Shown piece by piece: positions 1-6,051 of a DNA stretch of 6,665 nt. This DNA comes from Deltaproteobacteria bacterium (GTDB lineage: Bacteria > Desulfobacterota > Desulfobacteria > Desulfobacterales > JAFDDL01): contig JAFDDL010000204.1 in the NCBI GenBank assembly GCA_019310865.1, positions 1 through 6,665 of the forward strand, in the 5' to 3' direction. The translations under genes were made by a program, and so were the position numbers. Every line of letters begins with the position of its first letter. The first letter of the stretch is position 1. The notes under the pieces are model-generated. The model searched no databases, was not told the origin of the DNA, and saw only the letters and a program-made list of their open reading frames with translations.

Positions 1-114
1 GTCAAGGCTGTCACTGATCACAGAAATGGCAAGGTTGCTCCTTCTTTGATATAATCTGGATGCGGCAAAACATCATAAAATGCCCCTACCTCCATGCAGG
101 GGCTGAACTATTAC
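1..114. mobile_element. Probable end of an inserted element interrupting phoR
   Basis: Homology to PhoR stops at the ATG TAA at 116-111 on the minus strand, and what follows does not read as kinase. Read out of phoR, the foreign side begins GTAATAGTTCAGCCCC. A GTAA..GTTCA start resembles my recollection of IS66-family termini, which duplicate 8 bp of target; this was not checked. Just inside is a hairpin with arms GCCCCT (82-87) and AGGGGC (98-103). On the plus strand, frame 1 is open from base 1 to a TAA at 52-54 and could be the tail of a transposase, but it is too short to recognise. The second terminus and the target duplication lie outside the window. Alternatives are a deletion or rearrangement junction, or an assembly chimera. 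Confidence 0.4.
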
Positions 115-1343
115 ATAATTTCCAAAAATTTCGAAAGGTCTTCAGGATTTTCGGCCGAGCCATCCAGGAGCGTTTCAACAAAGCCCTTGATGGCGGTCAG
201 CGGTGTTTTGATCTCGTGTGACACATTGGCAACAAAATCACGGCGAACATTTTCAAGATGACGCATTTTTGTGACATCGTTTAGCACAACCAGGGTGCCG
301 ATTCGGTCGTCGGCGGCATTACGCAGCGGAATGCACTGGGTATTGAGAATCAATTCACCCTGCTGATGGATCACCACATCTCCTTCTTTTTCCACGCCGC
401 TGTTCAGCGCATCAACGACAAATTCATGAATGCTTCGGTTTCGAATGGCCTCCAGAATGTTGCGACCTTTTAAATCCAGGGATGCGATTTCCAGCATCTT
501 CACAGCCGCCTGGTTGATACTGAGAATTCGTTCGTCCATGTCAACCGCAATGACCCCTTCGAGCATGCTGGACAAAACTGCTTCGTATTCGTTTCGCTGG
601 TTGAGAAGATTTTCGATTCTGTTTTCGAGCTCTGCCGCCATCTGATTCAGCGCCTTAGCCAATCTGGCAAGCTCCAGGGTTTCCGATTGTTTCAGCCTGT
701 GTTTGAGATCACCCCGGGCGAATCTTTCGGCCCCTTGGGTCATGGTTTCGATGGGGCGGCTGATTCTACGGGAGATATAGAGGCAAACCCCGGATGCCAG
801 CAGTGCAATTAGAAAGCCGGCCAATATAATTTTCAATTGCCAAGACCAAATCGCCGCTTCAATGGCCGTCAACGCAATGGACGTGCGGACCACGGATAGA
901 AGGCGCCCTTCTGTTGTCAGTGGAAGCGCGACATACATCATGCTCTGCTGAAAGGTATTACTATAGCGGGTCGAAGCACCGACTTTACCCCCATAGGCCG
1001 CAGCGATTTCCGGTCGGTTGCCGTGGTTGTCCATGTGGCGAGGCGTCTCGTTGGAATCACCGATGACCGTTCCATCCGGCATAATGACGGTAAAGCGAGT
1101 GGCGGTGTTTTTGCCCACCTTTTTGCACAGCCGATCGACTTTCATCGGATCAAATGGGGAGAGCAGGCCCAATACCTGATTTGCTAACAGTTGGCCCTGG
1201 GCCTGAAGGTCCGATTTCGTGCGATCCAGATAAGATTGCTTGAGCGTCCGGGAGGTGTACCAGCTGATGGCCAGAAGCGATAGAAGGATCACCACAAGAT
1301 AAGAGGGGTAGAGCTGCCGGATCAGTCGTCGTTTTTTTCTCAT
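111..1343 (-). pseudogene. phoR: Phosphate-regulon sensor kinase PhoR, truncated (no ATPase domain)
   Basis: This is the inner-membrane histidine kinase that would phosphorylate PhoB when phosphate is scarce. The 410 visible residues give, in order: a membrane segment at about 12-30, an extracytoplasmic sensor region at about 31-168, a second membrane segment at about 170-190, a HAMP linker at about 190-240 (RRISRPIETM), a PAS domain at about 250-355, and the start of the dimerisation domain with the H-box VSHEIKTP (phosphoacceptor His376). The protein then ends at SKFLEIM. The second DHp helix and the HATPase_c domain with its N, G1, F and G2 boxes are absent; PhoR proteins of this architecture usually run to nearly 600 residues. 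The start is firm: AGGA lies 6 nt upstream and the ATG overlaps the phoB stop as TAATG. Identity is sure; autokinase activity is very unlikely. A missing 3' half beyond the window would confirm a simple insertion. Confidence 0.88.
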
Positions 1344-2032
1344 TATTTTTCCTGGAAGCGATATCCCACCCCGCGAACGGTTTGGATATATTTACCGTAG
1401 GGGCCGAGTTTTTTCCGTATGCCGACGATTTGTACATCCACACTCCGATCCGTGACCGGATAGTCGCCACCCCGAACAGCGTCAACAATTTGCGAGCGTG
1501 TCAACACCCATCCCGGACGCTTTGCCAGGCAGGACAGTATCTGAAATTCGGTGTAGGTCAGATCGATCACCTGTCCGTCCGCCAACACCTCCCTTCGACC
1601 CGGGTGAATGGTCAGTTCATGAACCCGGATGGTTTCGTCCTCACCTTCGGTGGGTTTGGCATGTCGACGTAAAATCACTTTGATCCGTGCCAGCAGAATC
1701 CGTGGGGAAAACGGTTTGGTCACATAATCGTCCGCACCCAGTTCCAGGCCGGTGACAATGTCCGCCTCTTCGCCTTTTGCCGTCAGCATGATAATGGGCA
1801 CGTGTTTTGATTTCGGGCTGTTTTTTAGCTTTTTGGCCACTTCCAGTCCATCCTGGCCGGGCAGCATCAAATCCAGAACAATCAGGTCCGGAACCTTGCT
1901 TTGAGCATGTTCGAGCGCCTTTTCACCTGATTCGGCGCAGACGATTTCATAACCTTCTCGTGATAGATTATACCGAATGAGTTCTAGTATATCCTCTTCA
2001 TCGTCTACAACGAGAATTGTTTCCTTTGTCAT
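1343..2032 (-). CDS. phoB: Phosphate-regulon response regulator PhoB
   Basis: This OmpR/PhoB-family transcription factor binds Pho boxes once phosphorylated. Its 229 residues equal the length of E. coli PhoB. The receiver domain (about 5-120) shows the acidic pair D10-D11, the phosphoacceptor D54 in VLDLMLPG, the switch T84 in MLTAKG and K106 in VTKPF. The winged-helix DNA-binding domain follows (about 133-227), with LTYTEFQIL, a recognition-helix region around TDRSVDVQI, and the closing wing VRGVGYRF. I chose the ATG at 2032 because GGAGAG sits 7 nt upstream and because it gives the canonical N-terminus MTKETILVVDDEE. An in-frame ATG at 2095 would add 21 residues encoded by a repeat and should not be used. 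phoB lies 80 bp downstream of phoU and is coupled to phoR by a one-base overlap. All key residues are present, so the regulator itself looks functional. Confidence 0.96.
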   Translation of the reverse strand: MTKETILVVDDEEDILELIRYNLSREGYEIVCAESGEKALEHAQSKVPDLIVLDLMLPGQDGLEVAKKLKNSPKSKHVPIIMLTAKGEEADIVTGLELGADDYVTKPFSPRILLARIKVILRRHAKPTEGEDETIRVHELTIHPGRREVLADGQVIDLTYTEFQILSCLAKRPGWVLTRSQIVDAVRGGDYPVTDRSVDVQIVGIRKKLGPYGKYIQTVRGVGYRFQEK

Positions 2033-2039
2033 GGGATTT

Positions 2040-2045
2040 CTCTCC
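2040..2045 (-). promoter_or_regulatory. Ribosome binding site that fixes the phoB start
   Basis: GGAGAG on the minus strand lies 7 nt before the ATG at 2032. No comparable site is seen before the in-frame ATG at 2095, which lies inside the palindromic repeat. This decides the start in favour of the 229-residue PhoB. Confidence 0.75.
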
Positions 2046-2062
2046 AGTGGATTTTTGCACCC

Positions 2063-2110
2063 AGTGCCCGTCCATAAATCGGGAAAATTAGCCATTTCTG
2101 GATGGGCACT
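2063..2110. repeat. Short (48-bp) palindromic repeat between phoU and phoB
   Basis: The segment is bounded by inverted ends AGTGCCCGTCC (2063-2073) and GGATGGGCACT (2100-2110), which match as an inverted repeat except at one position. Bases 2076-2111 match 5990-6025, the right end of the longer repeat near pstS, at 35 of 36 positions. It therefore looks like an internally deleted copy of the same element. It begins two bases beyond the phoU stop codon and ends 17 bases before the phoB Shine-Dalgarno, filling the gap almost exactly. No TA duplication is evident on its left side. In the phoU-phoB transcript it would form a hairpin. Confidence 0.85.
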
Positions 2111-2112
2111 AC

Positions 2113-2769
2113 CTAAAGGCTGGTGTGCCTGACGACCTCTCCCTCGATCATGTAAACGACCTCTTCGGCGATATTTGTTGCATGGTCCGCCAGTCGTTCC
2201 AGATGTCTTGAAATGAGTAGCAGGTTAATCAGATATCCGATTTGCGTCGGATGCTTGGACATGGCAACTTTGATTCGATCGTAGGCGTCATGTTTTATAC
2301 TGTCCACCTCATCGTCAAGGAAAATGACATGGTGGGCCAGTTCCAAATCCATATTCACAAGCGAATCGAGGCTTTTTTTCAGCATATCCTGGGCTTTTTC
2401 CGCCATGCTGGTGTAGTCAAACTGCATGATGTGGCGGTCGTGCTTGGCCAGAATCTGAACACGCTGGGCGATGTTAACCGCCTGGTCGCCGATCCTTTCA
2501 AGATCGTTGTTGATCTTGATGACCGCAATGAGAAATCGAAGATCCACAGCCACCGGTTGGTACAAGGCCAGGGCCTTGAGGCATTCATCTTCGACTTCCA
2601 TTTCCATGGTGTCGATTTCATGATCCCGGTCAATGATATCTTCAGCCAAGATTGCATCGATGTCGGTGATTGCCTTGCCGGCCATCTGAACACGCTGCTC
2701 AACCGCAGCCCCCAGAGACAGAAGCATTTTTTTAATTTTGTCTAACTCTTTTTGGAAATGTGTGTTCAT
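2113..2769 (-). CDS. phoU: Phosphate signalling protein PhoU
   Basis: PhoU is a peripheral cytoplasmic protein that couples the Pst transporter to PhoR and keeps the regulon off when phosphate is plentiful. At 218 residues it has the usual length and the tandem three-helix-bundle architecture. The first repeat carries E..CL..LALYQPVAVDLR followed by KINNDLERIGDQAVNIA. The second carries the matching HLERLADHATNIAEEVVYM near the C-terminus. The paired (D/H)LER..D motifs are the metal-cluster sites known in this family. The start gives the typical N-terminus MNTHFQKELDKIK. The nearest Shine-Dalgarno-like AGGA is 10 nt upstream, which is rather far, so initiation may be modest. phoU is first in a leftward operon with phoB and phoR and is separated from the pst genes, whereas in E. 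coli it ends the pst operon. Confidence 0.96.
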   Translation of the reverse strand: MNTHFQKELDKIKKMLLSLGAAVEQRVQMAGKAITDIDAILAEDIIDRDHEIDTMEMEVEDECLKALALYQPVAVDLRFLIAVIKINNDLERIGDQAVNIAQRVQILAKHDRHIMQFDYTSMAEKAQDMLKKSLDSLVNMDLELAHHVIFLDDEVDSIKHDAYDRIKVAMSKHPTQIGYLINLLLISRHLERLADHATNIAEEVVYMIEGEVVRHTSL

Positions 2770-2843
2770 ATATGTGTTTTCCTATGGTTAGGATCGATAC
2801 CCTTCGCCCGTTCCGTTAGAACATCTGCAACAACGGAGCCTGA

Positions 2844-2897
2844 AATATACGCGCTGTGTGTTAGAAACGTGTTAGGGTGCTGCTATGGTTTTGTTAA
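2844..2897 (-). promoter_or_regulatory. Pho-box array and -10 element for phoU-phoB-phoR
   Basis: On the minus strand, 7-bp units recur at exactly 11-bp steps: TTAACAA (2897-2891), a weak ATAGCAG (2886-2880), CTAACAC (2875-2869) and CTAACAC (2864-2858). Eight bases further is TATATT (2849-2844), matching the -10 consensus at 5 of 6 positions, with no recognisable -35. A 7+4 spacing is the geometry of PhoB half-sites (E. coli consensus CTGTCAT), in which the box takes the place of the -35. The predicted transcript would start near 2836, about 67 nt before phoU. The assignment is inferred from periodicity, placement and gene context. Confidence 0.72.
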
Positions 2898-2981
2898 AAT
2901 TGCACTTGTTGTGATAATTATTACAGAAAAACAAACTATCGGGACCGCAATTCACCGATGAAATAAAAAAATAATGCGGTT

Positions 2982-3024
2982 TTAACCGGATACTAACATA
3001 AGCCTAACAAAGTCGTGGTAAAAA
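2982..3024 (+). promoter_or_regulatory. Pho-box array and -10 element for pstC-pstA
   Basis: Three 7-bp units recur at 11-bp steps on the plus strand: TTAACCG (2982-2988), CTAACAT (2993-2999) and CTAACAA (3004-3010). After 8 bases comes TAAAAA (3019-3024), a weak -10 with 4 of 6 matches. The unit sequence, the step and the 8-base gap to the -10 all match the oppositely oriented array upstream of phoU, which makes chance unlikely. An A/T-rich run at 2961-2974 just upstream could act as an UP element. Transcription would start near 3031, leaving a leader of about 115 nt before pstC. Confidence 0.72.
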
Positions 3025-3146
3025 ACTACCATCACACATGTGACTTGTAAAGTGCCCATTTGATCCACCAATGGTCTTGAATCAGCAAATTGGATGTCAT
3101 TTGGATCGAATGACCACATCATCAATAAATATACAGTGAAAGTGTT
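3025..3146 (+). other. pstC leader region with a short upstream ORF
   Basis: No good Shine-Dalgarno precedes the pstC ATG at 3147; the nearest purine-rich stretch is AGTGAAAG. An 18-codon reading frame begins with ATG at 3094 and ends with TGA at 3148-3150, overlapping the pstC start as ATGA. It includes a small hairpin with arms GTCATT (3096-3101) and AATGAC (3109-3114). The frame has no clear ribosome site of its own, so translation of it is speculative. Nothing else is recognised in the leader. Confidence 0.25.
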
Positions 3147-4535
3147 ATGAACCCTTCATTTTTATTGATCACACTTTTATTACTTTCGTCGATCGGTTAT
3201 TGCCTCGGGCGGAAAAAGGCATTTTCTGTGGCGGGTGGTGTTGAGAATCTTCGATACTTGCACTCCCGGCCGACTTATTACGGAATGCTGACCGCCCTCT
3301 GGTGCGGCATTCCGACCTTAATTATTTTAAGCGGTTGGCTGGCGTTTGATTCCAATATTATTACCCGTCTGGTTGTTTCGGATCTGCCGGATGAGATCAG
3401 GGGCTTACCGGCCGATCGCCTGAATTTGATCGTAAATGACATTCGGAACCTTGTGAACGGAAATATTGTTTCCGGAAAAATCAGCATCCACATTCAGGCC
3501 GCTGCCGACAGATATGAAAACCTGAAGGGGATCAGTCAGGCGTCCCTTTCGGTTGTATCCATATCGATCGGTATCTTGCTGATGCTGTTTATTCGCAGCA
3601 GAATCACTTCCGAATTACGTGCCCGGAACCATGTGGAGATGCTATTTAAATGGCTGCTCATCGCTTGCTCCTGCATTGCCATCATCACGACCATCGGTAT
3701 CGTCCTGTCGGTGCTCTATGAGGCGATTCGTTTTTTTAAAATCATTTCTATATCCGAATTTTTATTCGGATTGAAATGGAGTCCCCAGATGGCCATACGT
3801 GCCGATCAGGTCGGATCTTCCGGATCATTCGGAACAATCCCGGTCTTTGTGGGTACTGGATTGATATCCGCCATCGCGATGTTCGTGGCAGTCCCCATCG
3901 GGCTCATGTCCGCCATCTACCTTTCAGAATATGCCAACCGAAAATTCCGAGCCGTTGCAAAACCGCTGATGGAGATTTTAGCCGGTATCCCCACGGTTGT
4001 TTACGGCTTCTTTGCGGCCCTGACAGTGGCCCCTTTTATTCGGGATGTGGGTGCAACCGTGGGCCTGGATGTTTCCTCCGAAAGTGCTCTGGCGGCTGGT
4101 CTGGTGATGGGCATCATGATCATACCGTTTGTTTCATCCATTTCCGACGATGTGATCAATGCGGTCCCCCAGTCGCTTCGTGACGGCGCGCTCAGTCTCG
4201 GTGCGACACGATCTGAAACCATCCGGCAGATTGTGCTGCCGGCCGCCTTGCCGGGGATTGTCGGCGGCATCCTTCTGGCGATCTCCAGGGCCATCGGCGA
4301 GACCATGATTGTGGTGATGGCCGCCGGTCTGGCCGCCAATATGACCGTAAATCCCCTGAAAGCCGTCACAACCGTGACCGTTCAGATCGTAACCTTGCTG
4401 GTCGGTGATCAGGAGTTTGACAGCCCCAAAACCCTTGCGGCTTTTGCCTTGGGCCTGCTCCTGTTTTTTGTGACCCTTTGTTTGAACATTATCGCACTTT
4501 TCGTTGTGCGGAAATACCGAGAGCAGTATGAGTAA
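3147..4535 (+). CDS. pstC: Phosphate ABC transporter permease PstC (long form)
   Basis: PstC is one of the two membrane subunits of the high-affinity phosphate importer PstSCAB. At 462 residues it is much longer than E. coli PstC (319). The extra part is N-terminal: membrane segments at about 3-20 and 44-66, a predicted extracytoplasmic stretch at about 67-130, and further membrane segments at about 132-149 and 167-190. The binding-protein-dependent permease core follows from about 230. It contains the cytoplasmic coupling loop starting DGALSLGAT (346-354) and ending IVLP (362-365), then SRAIGETM (380-387), the conserved Arg/Glu segment of Pst permeases. The coupling loop has DGA where the classical motif is EAA. 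The start gives a hydrophobic N-terminus expected of the long family, although no strong ribosome site is seen. It is first in the rightward operon and overlaps pstA by 8 bases. Confidence 0.95.
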   Translation: MNPSFLLITLLLLSSIGYCLGRKKAFSVAGGVENLRYLHSRPTYYGMLTALWCGIPTLIILSGWLAFDSNIITRLVVSDLPDEIRGLPADRLNLIVNDIRNLVNGNIVSGKISIHIQAAADRYENLKGISQASLSVVSISIGILLMLFIRSRITSELRARNHVEMLFKWLLIACSCIAIITTIGIVLSVLYEAIRFFKIISISEFLFGLKWSPQMAIRADQVGSSGSFGTIPVFVGTGLISAIAMFVAVPIGLMSAIYLSEYANRKFRAVAKPLMEILAGIPTVVYGFFAALTVAPFIRDVGATVGLDVSSESALAAGLVMGIMIIPFVSSISDDVINAVPQSLRDGALSLGATRSETIRQIVLPAALPGIVGGILLAISRAIGETMIVVMAAGLAANMTVNPLKAVTTVTVQIVTLLVGDQEFDSPKTLAAFALGLLLFFVTLCLNIIALFVVRKYREQYE

Positions 4536-5832
4536 AACAGAAAACCTAAAAAACGGTCAGACTGTCAAAGACGGGAAACGAACACTCGATATCGTCAACC
4601 AGGGGCTTGCCAAACGGTATCGAGCGGAAAAACGGTTTCGTTTTTATGGTGTTGCGGCCATTTTTTCAGGATTGATCTTTTTGTCGATTCTCTTTTTCAA
4701 TATCGCCAAAAGCGGCATCACGGCATTCCAGCAGACCTTCATTCAAATGGAGATATTTGTCGATCCGGACATGCTGGATAAAACCACCCTGGCCTCCGCA
4801 GACTACGGTGGATTGATAAAAAAGTCACTGCGAGACGAATTTACCAATGTGACCAACCGGCGCGACAAACGCCAGTTATACAAATTGGTCAGTAACGGCG
4901 CATCGTATCAGATTCGGGAAATGATATTGAAGAATACCGATCTTGTCGGCCGGACGCTGTCTGTATGGGTCCCGGCTGACGATAATATCGATATGCTCAT
5001 CAAGGGGCATATTCGCCGGGATACTGCGGAAAACGAGCGTCCCGTATCCGATTTGCAAATATCATGGGTCGACGAACTGCGTGACGCGGGGCGCGTGGAT
5101 AAAAAATTCAATAAAACCCTGTTTACTGCCGGGGATTCCAGAGAACCGGAACTGGCCGGAATATGGGGCGCTGTTGTGGGCTCTTTCTATACACTCGTTG
5201 TCACACTCCTATTATCCTTTCCCATTGGTGTGGCTGCGGCCCTATATCTGGAGGAATTTGCCCCGAAAAACCTTTGGACCGATATCATCGAAGTCAATAT
5301 CAACAATTTAGCGGCGGTTCCGTCCATTGTATTCGGACTGTTGGGACTGGCCGTGTTTTTGAACTTTTTCGGGTTACCTCGCTCAGCCCCGCTGGTGGGT
5401 GGATTGGTTCTGACATTGATGACGCTTCCCACCATCATTATTTCCAGCCGTGCCGCCCTGCAGTCCGTTCCGCCCTCGATCCGGGAGGCGGCTTTGGGTG
5501 TCGGAGCATCTAAAGTGCAGACGGTTCTGCACCATGTCCTGCCGTTGGCCATGCCCGGTATGCTAACCGGAACCATCATCGGGATGGCACGCGCCTTGGG
5601 CGAAACAGCACCGTTGTTGATGATCGGGATGGTGGCGTTTATCGTCGACATTCCGGGTAGTCTAACCGATCCATCAACGGTGCTGCCGGTGCAGATCTAT
5701 CTATGGGCGGACAGCCCCGAAAGGGGATTTGTGGAACGGACTTCGGCTGCAACCATGGTCCTTCTGGCGTTTTTGATTGCCATGAATGCCACTGCGGTTG
5801 TGTTGCGAAATCGATTTGAAAAACGCTGGTAA
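4528..5832 (+). CDS. pstA: Phosphate ABC transporter permease PstA (long form)
   Basis: PstA is the second membrane subunit of the phosphate importer. With the start at 4528 it has 434 residues, against 296 in E. coli. One membrane segment (about 39-60) is followed by a large, mostly hydrophilic region (about 63-208), probably periplasmic. From memory this corresponds to the N-terminal domain seen in long PstA proteins (the DUF3333 type). The permease core starts near GIWGAVVGSFYTL (about 210). Its coupling loop runs from EAALGVGAS (320-328) to LP (338-339), and is followed by ARALGETAPLL (354-364), the PstA Arg/Glu segment. The ATG at 4528 overlaps the pstC end as ATGAGTAA, the usual sign of translational coupling. 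An upstream in-frame ATG at 4504 would add 8 residues and is less likely. No convincing terminator follows; the gene is intact. Confidence 0.95.
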   Translation: MSKTENLKNGQTVKDGKRTLDIVNQGLAKRYRAEKRFRFYGVAAIFSGLIFLSILFFNIAKSGITAFQQTFIQMEIFVDPDMLDKTTLASADYGGLIKKSLRDEFTNVTNRRDKRQLYKLVSNGASYQIREMILKNTDLVGRTLSVWVPADDNIDMLIKGHIRRDTAENERPVSDLQISWVDELRDAGRVDKKFNKTLFTAGDSREPELAGIWGAVVGSFYTLVVTLLLSFPIGVAAALYLEEFAPKNLWTDIIEVNINNLAAVPSIVFGLLGLAVFLNFFGLPRSAPLVGGLVLTLMTLPTIIISSRAALQSVPPSIREAALGVGASKVQTVLHHVLPLAMPGMLTGTIIGMARALGETAPLLMIGMVAFIVDIPGSLTDPSTVLPVQIYLWADSPERGFVERTSAATMVLLAFLIAMNATAVVLRNRFEKRW

Positions 5833-5880
5833 GCCGCGCATCGACACGATCAGTGTTAGTATTGTATTTATTTTATTAAC

Positions 5881-6025
5881 TAGTGTCCATCCAGAAATAG
5901 GATAATTTTTTCGAGTTCAAGGAAGGCGGAAATTTTAACCGCAGGCATACCGGGAGTATTCCGAGGATTAAAATTTTCAACTGACACAGAAATCGGGAAA
6001 ATTAGCCATTTGTGGATGGGCACTA
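5881..6025. repeat. 145-bp palindromic MITE-like repeat between pstA and pstS
   Basis: The ends are inverted copies: TAGTGTCCATCC (5881-5892) and GGATGGGCACTA (6014-6025). The inverted similarity extends about 35 bp inward with a one-base gap and a few mismatches. Inside is a second inverted pair, GGAAATTTTAACC (5928-5940) with GGATTAAAATTTTC (5965-5978), and at the apex ATAC-CGGGA-GTAT (5947-5959). The whole element can fold into one long imperfect hairpin. It has no coding capacity. Its right 36 bases recur at 2076-2111 with one mismatch. The outermost bases are TA on both sides, so a TA target, as used by IS630/Tc1-type transposases, is possible. It occupies most of the 219-bp pstA-pstS gap. 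Confidence 0.85.
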
Positions 6026-6041
6026 TATAGAAGCTTGGATT

Positions 6042-6048
6042 AGGAGGT
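6042..6048 (+). promoter_or_regulatory. Strong ribosome binding site of pstS
   Basis: AGGAGGT is a near-perfect Shine-Dalgarno, with only three bases between it and the ATG at 6052. It starts 17 bases after the end of the palindromic repeat, and it is far stronger than any site before pstC or pstA. That fits PstS being needed in excess over the membrane subunits. Confidence 0.8.
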
Positions 6049-6051
6049 CGT

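Noticed and set aside
1150..1488. 112-codon minus-strand frame across the phoB-phoR junction
   Set aside because: It overlaps two well-supported genes in another frame and its sequence looks like a frame shadow.
2242..2745. 167-codon open frame on the plus strand opposite phoU
   Set aside because: It is fully antisense to a clear PhoU, resembles no family I recognise and has no ribosome site; it is a shadow of PhoU codon use.
2911..2924. Imperfect palindrome GTGATAATTATTAC as a possible Fur-like operator
   Set aside because: Only part of a Fur site matches, it sits in A/T-rich DNA, and nothing nearby suggests iron control.
2752..2961. 69-codon plus-strand frame starting inside phoU and covering the phoU promoter
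   Set aside because: Low-complexity hydrophobic translation, no ribosome site, and it overlaps the Pho-box array.
3031..3043. TCACA-CA-TGTGA inverted repeat in the pstC leader
   Set aside because: The arms are only 5 bp, the half-sites are the wrong way round for a CRP site, and it lies downstream of the predicted start.
5842..5875. Weak hairpin GACAC/GTGTT followed by a T-rich stretch after pstA
   Set aside because: A five-pair stem with a wobble and an interrupted T tract is too weak to call a terminator.
5851..5879. GTGTTAG-like unit upstream of the pstS-proximal repeat as a Pho box
   Set aside because: There is no second unit at 11 bp, and a single 7-mer in A/T-rich DNA is expected by chance.
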